From JALHMI01 sp964598535 (GTDB lineage: Bacteria > Planctomycetota > Planctomycetia > Pirellulales > PALSA-1355): a stretch of 64,000 bases of DNA. Below are positions 17,388-26,127 of the stretch, piece by piece. The stretch is taken from NCBI GenBank assembly GCA_964598535.1, contig CAZRCI010000017.1, positions 45,465 through 109,464 on the forward strand, read 5' to 3'. Below the pieces are notes generated by a model. It did not search any database. It saw nothing but the letters and a program-made list of their open reading frames with translations, and had not been told where the DNA came from. Numbering within the stretch: the first letter of the stretch is position 1; each line of letters opens with the position of its first letter. Made by a program: the position numbers and the translations under genes.

Positions 17388-18164
17388 CTACTTCGGCCCC
17401 ATCCGCAGCGCGCCGTCCAGGCGGATGGTTTCGCCGTTGAGCATCGGGTTTTCGACGATGTCGCGCGCGAGCGCCGCGTATTCGCTCGGCCTGCCGAGCC
17501 GCGCCGGAAACGGCACCGCGGCCCCCAACGCCTGTTGGATCTCGGGCGTCATGCCGGCCATCATGGGGGTTTCGAAAATGCCGGGGGCGATGGTCATCAC
17601 GCGGATTCCAAAGCGGGCCAGCTCGCGGGCGATGGGCAGTGTCATCGCCACCACCCCGCCTTTGGAAGCCGAGTAGGCGGCCTGACCGATCTGGCCATCG
17701 AAGGCCGCGACCGACGCCGTGTTGATGATCACGCCGCGTTCGAGATCCTCGTTCGGCTCGTTTGCGGTCATCAACGCCGAGGCCAGGCGAATGACGTTGA
17801 ACGTTCCGACAAGATTCACCTGGATCGTGCGGTTGAACAATTGCAGATCGTGGGGACCATCTTTGCCCACGACGCGCCCGGCCGACGCAATGCCCGCGCA
17901 GTTGATCGCCGCGTGCACTCCGCCAAAGGCATTCTTAGCGATTTCGAGCGCAGCCTGCACGCTGGCCTCGTCGGTGACGTCGGTGACGTCGGTGCGCACG
18001 AACTTCGCCCGGCTGCCGAGTTCGGCGGCGGTGCGCTGGCCGGCTTCTTCTTGGACGTCGGCGATCAGCACGTTGCCGCCGCTCTCGGCGAAGAGCCGCG
18101 CGCAGGCTGCTCCCAATCCTGATCCGCCACCCGTGATGAAGAATGTACTGCCTTCGACTTTCAT
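17388..18164 (-). CDS. SDR family 3-hydroxyacyl-CoA dehydrogenase type 2 (HSD10-like)
   Basis: The 258-residue protein has the NAD-binding GGGSGLGAACARLF loop, INCAGIASAGR, the catalytic serine region NTASVAAFDGQIGQ, YSASK, and APGIFETPMM. The last is characteristic of the HSD17B10/type-2 3-hydroxyacyl-CoA dehydrogenase branch. It probably oxidises short 3-hydroxyacyl-CoA in fatty-acid or branched-chain amino-acid breakdown. A small in-frame tandem duplication gives DVTDVTD near residue 59, encoded by near-repeats of gtcggtgac. It lies 107 bases downstream of the HlyD gene on the same strand, but a functional link to that exporter is not obvious. Confidence 0.88.
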   Translation of the reverse strand: MKVEGSTFFITGGGSGLGAACARLFAESGGNVLIADVQEEAGQRTAAELGSRAKFVRTDVTDVTDEASVQAALEIAKNAFGGVHAAINCAGIASAGRVVGKDGPHDLQLFNRTIQVNLVGTFNVIRLASALMTANEPNEDLERGVIINTASVAAFDGQIGQAAYSASKGGVVAMTLPIARELARFGIRVMTIAPGIFETPMMAGMTPEIQQALGAAVPFPARLGRPSEYAALARDIVENPMLNGETIRLDGALRMGPK

Positions 18165-18271
18165 GTTTCGAGCGCCGTGTACGAGGATAATGAACGTGGG
18201 ACTTTGCCGCCGCGCCCGTCACATTACGGCGACAAGCCGGGCCCGTCAACCACTTTGTCCACGGTGGCATC

Positions 18272-19645
18272 CTACGGAGCGGCGGTGTCGTCTCCGGCGC
18301 CGATCACTTCGACCGCTTGGGACTCGGCGAGGTTCGTTTCCGGCGCAAGGATGATCTGCTCGCCTTCGGTGAGGCCTTTGAGAATCTGTGCTTCCAGGTC
18401 GTTTGCCAGGCCAATCGTTACGGGCTGCAAATGAGCCCGGCCGTCGCGAATGACGAACACGCGCCAGTCGTTTTGCGCGCCGCGAAACAAGGCAGACCGC
18501 GGAATCGCCAGCGCTCGCTCATCTTCGGCGGTGAAGATTCGCACGCGCACGCGATAGTGAACGCCGATGCCGTTGGTATCGCGCAGGCGCGCGAGATCTT
18601 CCGGCGTGAACTTCATCACGACCTTGACGCGTTGTTGTTCGACGCCCAGCGAACTGGTCTTGGTGAAGCCTGCCGGAAAGATGCGTGTGACGGTCGCCTT
18701 GGCGGGCACCGGTCCAATCGTCGGACCATGAATATCGACCGTCTGGCCGGGTTTCACGCGGACAACGTCCTGACTCAAGACGTCGGCTTCGATCTCCAGG
18801 TCTTCCCAGCGGCCAATCTCCAGCAGCACGGCGCCGGCGGCGACCTGCCGCTCGTTGCTGAGCTCGCGCGTGAGGATCACGCCATCAACCGGGCTGGTCA
18901 TCGTGGCCAGTTTGGCGTTCTTGTGAACCTCGCGAAGGTTTACCTCGGCCTCGGCCAGTTGTTGTTCGAGCACGTTACGGGTGAGGTTCTTGCGCTGAAT
19001 ATATTGCCGTACCAGGGTAGGCATCAGGGCCATGGCGGCTCGCATGGCCTGGGTCGACCGTAGCACCAGGTTGTCCTGCTGATACTGTACGTCGGCATCG
19101 ATCTGAGACACCTCGGCCTGATCGAGCTCTTCCTGCGTCGAGGCGCCGCCGCGCTGCAGGTTCCGCGCACGCGTGAGCCGGCGTTCGGAAAGGTCGAGCT
19201 GCGCCTGGCCGCTTTTGAGTCGTGTTTCGGCGGCTTCAACCGTGCGGTCGACCGACTCGACCATGCTCACGGCTTGTTGCAGGGCCGTCGTCTCCACCGA
19301 GATGTCGTCGTTCTCTTGGATTGAAGCCCTGAGCCGCTCGACGATCGCCTGCGCTTCGGCGATTTGCAGTTCGACATCGATCGGCACGATGCGGGCGACG
19401 ACCTGGCCCTTGGAGACCGGCGTGCCTTCGATCAGGTCGATCGGCTCGATGCGGCCGTCGTAGGGCATGGTGATCAGATAGGTGTCCGTCAGCCGGGTTT
19501 TACCTTCCTCGTCGATATACTCACGCACCGGTCGATGCACGACGCGGGCCGCTTCGACCGGCACGCCCGAGCGCAGCGAGGTAAAGCCCGCGGCGGCGGC
19601 CGCGACGGCGGTAACGGCGACGATAATCCAAATCCAGTTTCGCAT
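18272..19645 (-). CDS. HlyD/RND-type membrane fusion (adaptor) protein of an ABC exporter
   Basis: The 457-residue protein has an N-terminal membrane anchor (MRNWIWIIVAVTAVAAAAAG). The first half of a biotinyl-lipoyl domain follows (IEPIDLIEGTPVSKGQVVARI), then a long coiled-coil hairpin (about residues 85-215), the second lipoyl half (SPVDGVILTRELSNERQV) and beta-barrel/membrane-proximal domains. Adaptors of this kind bridge an inner-membrane exporter and the outer membrane. It follows the FtsX-type permease by 77 bases, and together with the ATPase completes a MacAB-like set. No TolC gene is visible in the window. Confidence 0.9.
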   Translation of the reverse strand: MRNWIWIIVAVTAVAAAAAGFTSLRSGVPVEAARVVHRPVREYIDEEGKTRLTDTYLITMPYDGRIEPIDLIEGTPVSKGQVVARIVPIDVELQIAEAQAIVERLRASIQENDDISVETTALQQAVSMVESVDRTVEAAETRLKSGQAQLDLSERRLTRARNLQRGGASTQEELDQAEVSQIDADVQYQQDNLVLRSTQAMRAAMALMPTLVRQYIQRKNLTRNVLEQQLAEAEVNLREVHKNAKLATMTSPVDGVILTRELSNERQVAAGAVLLEIGRWEDLEIEADVLSQDVVRVKPGQTVDIHGPTIGPVPAKATVTRIFPAGFTKTSSLGVEQQRVKVVMKFTPEDLARLRDTNGIGVHYRVRVRIFTAEDERALAIPRSALFRGAQNDWRVFVIRDGRAHLQPVTIGLANDLEAQILKGLTEGEQIILAPETNLAESQAVEVIGAGDDTAAP

Positions 19646-19722
19646 GACTCGATGATTTCCTGATTGGCGGTGAGACCAAGCAATGAGATTTTGAAGCGGT
19701 CTTCCGGATAAGCCTACGTTTC

Positions 19723-22101
19723 TTATTCCTTCGTTTTCGAGGCGTCCAGCCAGTCGAGATGATTGATCGAACGTTGGACGAAGGCATGGGCCACGAGCGC
19801 GAACAACATGCCCATCGTCACGGTGCCGATCCAAACCCAGGCCGGCGCGATGAGCGGGAAGCGAAACATTTCCGTGTCGTAGATCCGCGAGAGCATGAGC
19901 GCCAGGGCGTAGCCCAGCGGCAGTCCCAGCAGAGTGCCGGCGGAATTGATCACCAGGCTTTCGCGGAGGAACAGGGCGCCGACTTGCCACTCGTTGTAGC
20001 CCAGCACGCGCAACGTGGCTACTTCGCGGCGGCGCTCGGCCAGTCCCACCAGCGACGAGTTGAGCAGGCTGCTGAAGAAGATTACCCCGGCAAACAGCAC
20101 CACGAACCCGATAAAGATCCGCTGTGTCTCGACGATGAACTCCAGATTGCGAATCACGTCCTGGCGCACGTTCACCGCCTGGATCGCCGGTAATTGCTTC
20201 AGCTCTCGATTCAGTTCGTCGCGCGTCGCCGGGTCGGGGGTCACCGAAAGTTGCACGCCGGTCACGGCAAACTCTTCGTCCACGAGCCGGCTGAGGTAAT
20301 CGATGTCCGCATAGACGGCCATACCGATATAGCTGTCCGAAAGCTCGTTGACCGGCACGTGCAACGGATCGCGCCGGCCGCGGGTGGGCATGACGGTCAC
20401 CAGGTCGCCACGCTTCAGGTCGAGCAGTTGGGCCAGTTTGCTGCTCATGGCCAGGCCCGAGTCCGGAATCCGAATCCGCCGGCCGTCCATGTCTCGCGGC
20501 GTGGTCAGCCGGCTACCGGACGTGAGGCCCGAGATTGCGCCGCGGCGGCGATTTGGGCCGTTGACGAACGTGCAGCTCACGTCGAACTGCGGTTCGGCAT
20601 GGTCGACGCCGGGCAGGGCCTGGGCTTCATAGAACGCTGGCCGGCCGAGCTCGTCTTTGAAGCGCAGATCGACGTCGCTGCGCGTGACGAGTTGGAACTG
20701 GAAGTTGATCAGGTACACGATCGCGCTGGTTAGAATGAACCCGCACATCAGCAGCCCGGCCCCCAGGGCGGTTGCAAACACGCCCACCGCGCTGCGTCGT
20801 TTGTTGCGAAACACGTTGCGCAGCACGAGTCGCCAGCCGAAGCTCAGTCGCTCCCAAATGCGGGGCAGATGTTCGAGCCAAATGGCCCCGCCGCTGATCG
20901 GCGGTTTGGGGCGCATGGCCTCGGCCGGATGCAAACGCAACGCCGCGCGGGCCGCTTGCACCGAACCGATCGCGGAACAAAGCATCGCCACGGCCAGCCC
21001 GCCGGCGTACGTCCCCGGAAAGACCTGGCTTTCCAGGTTGGGAAACTCGTAGAACATCTTGTAGATGTTCGTCACGAAGTGCGACATGAAGTACCCCAGG
21101 ACCATGCCCAAGAGCGCGGCGAAGAAGCCGATCAACATTGAGAACTTCACGTAGTGCAGAAAGATTTGCCAATCGTAGTAGCCGAGCGCCTTGAGGGTGC
21201 CCACGACCGTGCGCTGCTGATCGACCAGCCGGATCATGAGCACGTTGAGCACCAGCGCGGCGACGGCCAGGAAGATGGCCGGCATGACGCGCGAAAAAAC
21301 GCCCACGCCCTTGATCTCGTCGCTGAGGAACTGGTTCGAGCTTTGTGTTTTCAGGCCATAGCTGGTGGCCACGCCATACGGTTCGAGCAGCACCTCCATG
21401 CGGCGCAAGGTTTCGCTTGGCCGCTCCTGGTGCGCGGGATCGAGCTGGCCGATGATCTGGTTTGTCGCCCCGTCGAAGTCGAACACATCCTCGGCATACG
21501 AACGCTTGATGTAGAACACGCCAAAGTGTTCCGGATCGGGGGCGATCGCTCCCGGCGAAACCAGATACACAAACTCGCTGCTGATCGCCGTACCCACGAC
21601 TTGCAATTCTTGCCGGCGGTTGTTGAGCAGCAGATGGATCGTTTGTCCCGGATGGATGTTGTGCTTTCGGGCAAACGCCGAGTTGACGATCACCTCTTCG
21701 AGCTTGCGGTCGGTGAAGTAGCCGCCGCTTTGGATCACGATGTCGTTGATAATCGGCTCGCGCTGGTCGGGCAGCGAGAGCACGAGCCCGTTGAGCGGCA
21801 CCGGCACGCGTTCGAGGTCAACGGTTGCAAAGAACTGAATGCGCGGGCGAATCGCCGTCACGCCGGGCACGTCGAGCAGCCGCTCCACGTCCACCAGGGG
21901 CGCTTTTTTGAGCTCGATCCAGAAATCGGCCATCCGGCACTGGTTATAGTAGCGGAACTTGGCCAGGCTCAGGTTGTAGTAGGTGGTCCGCATGTAGATG
22001 AAGCACATCACGCCCACGGCAATGATGCTGCCGATCGCCACGAGCATCACGCCGCTGGAACGCACCTCGCGCAGCAGCTTGCGGTCGAGCACGCCTACCA
22101 C
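19723..22101 (-). CDS. ABC transporter permease with two FtsX domains
   Basis: The 792-residue protein starts with a membrane helix (VMLVAIGSIIAVGVMCFIY) followed by a periplasmic MacB-like domain. It has a first three-helix FtsX block around residues 265-390, another helix near 430-455 with a second periplasmic domain, and a final FtsX block from about 665 to the end. This duplicated layout is that of mechanotransmission-type ABC exporters. The GTG start at 22101 overlaps the ATPase stop by seven bases, implying translational coupling. The substrate cannot be inferred; lipoproteins, peptides or antibiotics are all possible for the superfamily. Confidence 0.92.
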   Translation of the reverse strand: MVGVLDRKLLREVRSSGVMLVAIGSIIAVGVMCFIYMRTTYYNLSLAKFRYYNQCRMADFWIELKKAPLVDVERLLDVPGVTAIRPRIQFFATVDLERVPVPLNGLVLSLPDQREPIINDIVIQSGGYFTDRKLEEVIVNSAFARKHNIHPGQTIHLLLNNRRQELQVVGTAISSEFVYLVSPGAIAPDPEHFGVFYIKRSYAEDVFDFDGATNQIIGQLDPAHQERPSETLRRMEVLLEPYGVATSYGLKTQSSNQFLSDEIKGVGVFSRVMPAIFLAVAALVLNVLMIRLVDQQRTVVGTLKALGYYDWQIFLHYVKFSMLIGFFAALLGMVLGYFMSHFVTNIYKMFYEFPNLESQVFPGTYAGGLAVAMLCSAIGSVQAARAALRLHPAEAMRPKPPISGGAIWLEHLPRIWERLSFGWRLVLRNVFRNKRRSAVGVFATALGAGLLMCGFILTSAIVYLINFQFQLVTRSDVDLRFKDELGRPAFYEAQALPGVDHAEPQFDVSCTFVNGPNRRRGAISGLTSGSRLTTPRDMDGRRIRIPDSGLAMSSKLAQLLDLKRGDLVTVMPTRGRRDPLHVPVNELSDSYIGMAVYADIDYLSRLVDEEFAVTGVQLSVTPDPATRDELNRELKQLPAIQAVNVRQDVIRNLEFIVETQRIFIGFVVLFAGVIFFSSLLNSSLVGLAERRREVATLRVLGYNEWQVGALFLRESLVINSAGTLLGLPLGYALALMLSRIYDTEMFRFPLIAPAWVWIGTVTMGMLFALVAHAFVQRSINHLDWLDASKTKE

Positions 22102-22820
22102 GTGATGTCCTCCGGCGGCTCGGGCGTCGGATTTTCGTGCATCTCGTGAATCTCGCCCGAGCGGAGCTTGATCACCCGATCGGCCGCCGGAGCGATGGCC
22201 GCGTTATGCGTGATGACCAGAATCGTTTTGTTGAGCTTGCTCTTCAGATCCACCAGCAGCCGCAGCACGAGCTTGCCGGTTTCGAAGTCAAGCGCTCCGG
22301 TCGGCTCATCGCACAGCAGCACCTCGGGGTTCTTGGCCAGCGCCCGGGCGATGGCCACGCGCTGTTGCTCGCCGCCGGAAAGCTGCGAGGGAAAGTGTCC
22401 CATGCGATGCCCGAGGCCCACGAGCTCAAGCGTCTCGTCGACGTCTCTCGGCTGCTTGGCGATCTCGGTGGCGACCAGCACGTTCTCGCGCGCGGTGAGG
22501 TTGGGGATCAGATTGTAGAACTGAAACACGAAGCCGATGTTCTCGCGGCGATAACGCGTCAGCTCGCGGGCCGAGGCCTTGGTCAGCTCGCGGCCGTCGT
22601 ACCAGAGCTGACCGGCGGTGGGCGAGTCGAGCCCGCCCATGATATTGAGCAGCGTGGTTTTTCCCGATCCGCTGGGGCCGACCATCACCAGCAACTCGCC
22701 GCGATGCACGTCGAACGTGATGTGGCGAAGCACCTCGACCGAAACTTCGCCCATTTCGAATGTCTTGCCGACGTCTTCGAGCCGCATGATCGGCTGTGTC
22801 GGAGAGTCGCTGGAGTTCAT
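22095..22820 (-). CDS. ABC transporter ATP-binding protein (LolD/MacB-like)
   Basis: The 241-residue ATPase has Walker A GPSGSGKTT, the Q-loop in FVFQFYNLIPNLTARENV, the signature LSGGEQQR, Walker B VLLCDEPTGALD and the H-loop in ITHNAAIA. FxFQxxNLxPxLTAxENV is typical of the LolD/MacB/FtsE clade that pairs with FtsX-type permeases. The ATG at 22820 is chosen because the family N terminus (IMRLEDVGKTFEMGE) begins shortly after it. It is the first gene of the exporter operon, followed by permease and HlyD adaptor. Confidence 0.93.
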   Translation of the reverse strand: MNSSDSPTQPIMRLEDVGKTFEMGEVSVEVLRHITFDVHRGELLVMVGPSGSGKTTLLNIMGGLDSPTAGQLWYDGRELTKASARELTRYRRENIGFVFQFYNLIPNLTARENVLVATEIAKQPRDVDETLELVGLGHRMGHFPSQLSGGEQQRVAIARALAKNPEVLLCDEPTGALDFETGKLVLRLLVDLKSKLNKTILVITHNAAIAPAADRVIKLRSGEIHEMHENPTPEPPEDITW

Positions 22821-23104
22821 CGTACTGGGGGGGCGTCCGCGGGCCGAGAAGATCAACCATCCATCGTACACCAAGCGGGCATAGGGCGTCGGCCCTGTCT
22901 CGAAAACCGCCGGATTTCCGAGGAATTCTGGCCGCTTTGCGAGCCTCGCGGGGGGCCGGGGGGCGAGAACGTCGAGATTGCCCGCATTTGCGGCACTTGA
23001 TACGATAATCGTCCAGCCTGATCGGTGCGCGGCGTGTCGCGTACCCCTTCGCCGTTTTGTATCCCGCCCTGAACGTTGCCCGCCACCAGCTTCGAGGCTT
23101 TGCC

Positions 23105-24466
23105 ATGCTGACGATTCCTGGACGTCCCCTGCGCGGCTTTTGTGACGGTATCCCCCGCCGCACGTTTCTGAAAATCGGCGGGCTCGCGATGGGGGGGCTC
23201 ACGCTGCCCCAGATCATGCGCGCTCAGGCCGCCACGAACTTGCGAACCGGCGGCGCGTCGCAGGCCAAGCACAAGGGGATCATCATGATCTTCTTGCCGG
23301 GCGGGCCGCCGCATCAGGACTTTTTCGATCTGAAGATGGACGCTCCGGCCGAGGTGCGCGGCGAGTTCAAGCCGATCCACACCAACGTCAGCGGCATCGA
23401 TATCTGCGAACACTTCCCGCGGATCGCCCAGCGAATGGACAAGCTCGTGCCGATTCGCTCGATCGTGGGGGCGAGCGGCGCGCACGACGCCTTCGAATGC
23501 CTTACCGGCCGGCGCAACAACTCGCAGCAGCCGCCCGGCGGCTGGCCGTCGTTGGGGGCGGTGCTCAGCAAGCTCCAAGGCGCCGCCGATCCGGGCATGC
23601 CTCCTTTCGTCGGGCTGTCGCCCAAGATGGGACACATGCCCTGGGCCGACGCCGGACAGCCGGGCTTTCTTGGCGTGGCGCACGCACCCTTCAAGCCGGC
23701 CGGCGAAGGCAAAGGCGACATGGTGCTCAACGGCATGACGCTCGACCGGCTGGGCGATCGCAAGGCCCTGCTGTCGAGCTTCGACCGCTTTCGCCGCGAA
23801 GCCGACGCCAGCGGCATGATGGACGGTCTCGACAACTTCAACCAGCAGGCCTTCGGCGTGCTCACCTCGAGCAAGCTGATGGAAGCGCTCGACGTCGAGA
23901 ACGAAGACGCCGCGACGCGCGAGCGCTACGGCAAGGGCGATCCCAAAAATCGCAACGACGGCGCGCCCAAGCTGATGGAGCACTTTCTTATGGCGCGGCG
24001 GCTCATCGAAGCCGGCTCGCGCTGCGTGACGCTGGCCTTCAGCCGTTGGGATCACCACGGCGACAATTTTGGCGCCTGCCGTCAAGACATGCCGCTCCTG
24101 GATCAAGGACTCTCGGCCCTGATCGATGATATCCACGATCGCGGGCTGGACAGAGACGTCTCGGTCGTCGTGTGGGGCGAGTTCGGACGCACGCCCAAGA
24201 TCAATCCCCAGGCCGGCCGCGATCATTGGCCGAACGTCTCCTGCGGCTTGCTCTTTGGAGGCGGAATGCGCACCGGGCAGGTCATCGGCTCGACCGACCG
24301 TTTGGGCGCGGAAGCCAAGGATCGGCCCGTGCATTTCCAGGAAGTCTTCGCGACGCTCTACCACCGGCTCGGCATCGACGTGAACACCGTCACGGTCGGC
24401 GATCTGACCGGGCGACCGCAGTTCCTGGTCGATCGCGGCTATCAGCCGATGAAAGAGCTGATCTGA
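23105..24466 (+). CDS. Tat-exported DUF1501 protein
   Basis: The 453-residue protein has a twin-arginine leader (RRTFLKIGGLAMGGL, about residues 17-31). DUF1501 motifs follow: IIMIFLPGGPPHQDFFDLK, SGAHDAFECLTGR and VWGEFGRTPKINPQAGRDHWP. These are alkaline-phosphatase-like metal-site sequences. DUF1501 proteins are abundant in planctomycetes, are often coded beside a DUF1553/DUF1549 cytochrome-like protein, and probably act in the periplasm. No such partner is adjacent here. The ATG at 23105 is preferred over 23057 because the Tat leader then lies at a normal distance from the start. It is convergent with the DUF456 gene, leaving an 11-base gap. Confidence 0.92.
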   Translation: MLTIPGRPLRGFCDGIPRRTFLKIGGLAMGGLTLPQIMRAQAATNLRTGGASQAKHKGIIMIFLPGGPPHQDFFDLKMDAPAEVRGEFKPIHTNVSGIDICEHFPRIAQRMDKLVPIRSIVGASGAHDAFECLTGRRNNSQQPPGGWPSLGAVLSKLQGAADPGMPPFVGLSPKMGHMPWADAGQPGFLGVAHAPFKPAGEGKGDMVLNGMTLDRLGDRKALLSSFDRFRREADASGMMDGLDNFNQQAFGVLTSSKLMEALDVENEDAATRERYGKGDPKNRNDGAPKLMEHFLMARRLIEAGSRCVTLAFSRWDHHGDNFGACRQDMPLLDQGLSALIDDIHDRGLDRDVSVVVWGEFGRTPKINPQAGRDHWPNVSCGLLFGGGMRTGQVIGSTDRLGAEAKDRPVHFQEVFATLYHRLGIDVNTVTVGDLTGRPQFLVDRGYQPMKELI

Positions 24467-24477
24467 GCTCCCGCGGC

Positions 24478-25011
24478 TCAGAGCAGCATCGATCCGAGCG
24501 CGACGATGACCATCAGCGTGCAGACGACCATCTTGGCCGCGGTGCCGAGCAGGCGGCCCACGAAGGCGGCTTTGCCGATCTCGAAGCTGGTGTCGAAGTC
24601 GCGCCCTTTCCAGGATTCGCCCAGGATGGCGCCGATCATGGCGCCCACGCCTCCCAAGATGATCGCGCTCACGAGCGAGCCGATCACGGGAATCGGAATA
24701 CCGACGAACAGGCCCACGACGCCGCCCACCAAGGAGCCGACGATGGCGAGCGCGACGCCGCGGCGGCTGCCACCGGCTTTGGCAGCGCCCAACGCTCCGG
24801 CCAGGAATTCGGCCAACTCGCCCACGAGCGCGAGCCCGATCAGTAGCCCGACGGCTTGCCAACTGACGGCCGCTCGCGAGCCATCGGCCACGAGCCACGC
24901 ATAGAGCGCCGCCACGACCACGATTCCCCAGTTGCCCGGCAGTCCGACGAGCTGCACCAGCCAGTTTGCCAAGATCGCCAGCACATAGACGATCGCCGCG
25001 AGAATATTCAT
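24478..25011 (-). CDS. DUF456 membrane protein
   Basis: The 177-residue protein is almost entirely hydrophobic. It has an N-terminal helix pair with LVGLPGNWGIV and a helix ending in GELAEFLAGALGAAKAGGSRRG, the most recognisable DUF456 element. A glycine-rich repeat region follows (GSLVGGVVGLFVGIPIPVIG), resembling a glycine-zipper. A polar loop (ESWKGRDFDTSFEIGKAAF) precedes the final helix. The function of the family is unknown. Confidence 0.88.
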   Translation of the reverse strand: MNILAAIVYVLAILANWLVQLVGLPGNWGIVVVAALYAWLVADGSRAAVSWQAVGLLIGLALVGELAEFLAGALGAAKAGGSRRGVALAIVGSLVGGVVGLFVGIPIPVIGSLVSAIILGGVGAMIGAILGESWKGRDFDTSFEIGKAAFVGRLLGTAAKMVVCTLMVIVALGSMLL

Positions 25012-25165
25012 GGTGAGCTCGGCGTCAGGATTTGTTGTCGCCAGGTCAACGGCTGGGGCGCGGCGCGGTCGCTCGTGATTTTATCGCTGCCAAGTTGCCG
25101 GGGCACGGGCTAAAATGCTCCCTCGCTGACTTATCACCGAGTTCCACCGCGAAGGGGCATCTCGA

Positions 25166-25864
25166 ATGGCATCCGACGCCAAACGCATTGTATTGACTGG
25201 CGTGAGCCGCGGATTGGGGTTGGCCATGGCCGCCGGATTCATCGCGGCGGGCCATACAGTTTATGGATGCGCGCGAAGCGAATCGAGTCTCGCCGGATTG
25301 CGCAAACGCTGGCCCTTACCGCATCGGTTCGACGCCGTGGATGTGGCCGACGACATTGCGGTTGCGGCCTGGGCTCGCGACGTGCTGGCCGAAGCCGGCG
25401 GTGTCGACCTCGTGGTGAATAACGCCGCGTTGATGAACGTGCCGGCCCCTTTGTGGGAAGTATCTCCCGAGGAAATGGCATCGCTCGTGAACGTGAATAT
25501 CGTGGGCGTGACCAACGTCATCCGGTACTTCGTGCCGAGCATGGTGAAGCGGCGGAGCGGCGTGATCGTGAATTTCAGTAGCGGCTGGGGGCGTTCCGCG
25601 TCGGCCAAGGTCGCTCCGTATTGCGCAACGAAGTGGGCCATCGAAGGAATGTCGCAGGCGCTTGCCCAGGAGTTGCCTGAGGGGATGGCAGCCGTGGCCT
25701 TTAATCCGGGCATCATCGACACCGACATGCTGCGCACGGCCTGGGGTGAGGGGGCCGGGGCCTATCCAAAAGCAGAACGCTGGGCCGAACGCGTCGTGCC
25801 GTTTTTGCTCGGTGTGGGGGCCGCCGATAATGGCCGTCCACTGAAGGCTCCCAGTAGCCAATAA
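25166..25864 (+). CDS. SDR family oxidoreductase
   Basis: The 232-residue protein has the cofactor loop TGVSRGLGLAMAAGF, VNNAALMN, a serine in NFSSGWGRS, and the catalytic YCATK motif, followed by FNPGIIDTDM. All catalytic SDR residues are present. The arginine after the first glycine-rich loop (GCARSE) hints at NADP preference. Substrate unknown. It is divergent from DUF456, and a 263-base gap separates it from phosphofructokinase. Confidence 0.85.
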   Translation: MASDAKRIVLTGVSRGLGLAMAAGFIAAGHTVYGCARSESSLAGLRKRWPLPHRFDAVDVADDIAVAAWARDVLAEAGGVDLVVNNAALMNVPAPLWEVSPEEMASLVNVNIVGVTNVIRYFVPSMVKRRSGVIVNFSSGWGRSASAKVAPYCATKWAIEGMSQALAQELPEGMAAVAFNPGIIDTDMLRTAWGEGAGAYPKAERWAERVVPFLLGVGAADNGRPLKAPSSQ

Positions 25865-26127
25865 GTCTTGTTATAGACTGTGTTTATGTGGCTATCCGAG
25901 GATGCGTTCGCGTTCCCCCGCGGGCTTCAAGGTACGCTAGCTCGGTCTTTCGGACGCAAGCGAGACGCACCGCAGCGCCACCATCAGCGCCACCGTCCCG
26001 CGCGACCGCTCGGCATCGCACTTGCACTAAATGACGAAGTGGGTGATGCTGCGCGCTGGATCTTATCCTTTGGCAACCGCTTCACCCTTCGACTGGTAAC
26101 TCCGCCGTGACCTTCATTGACAACCGT

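Noticed and set aside
22853..24898. 681-codon open frame on the minus strand
   Set aside because: It lies antisense to the well-supported DUF1501 gene, and its translation is low-complexity and arginine-rich, as expected of a GC-rich shadow frame.
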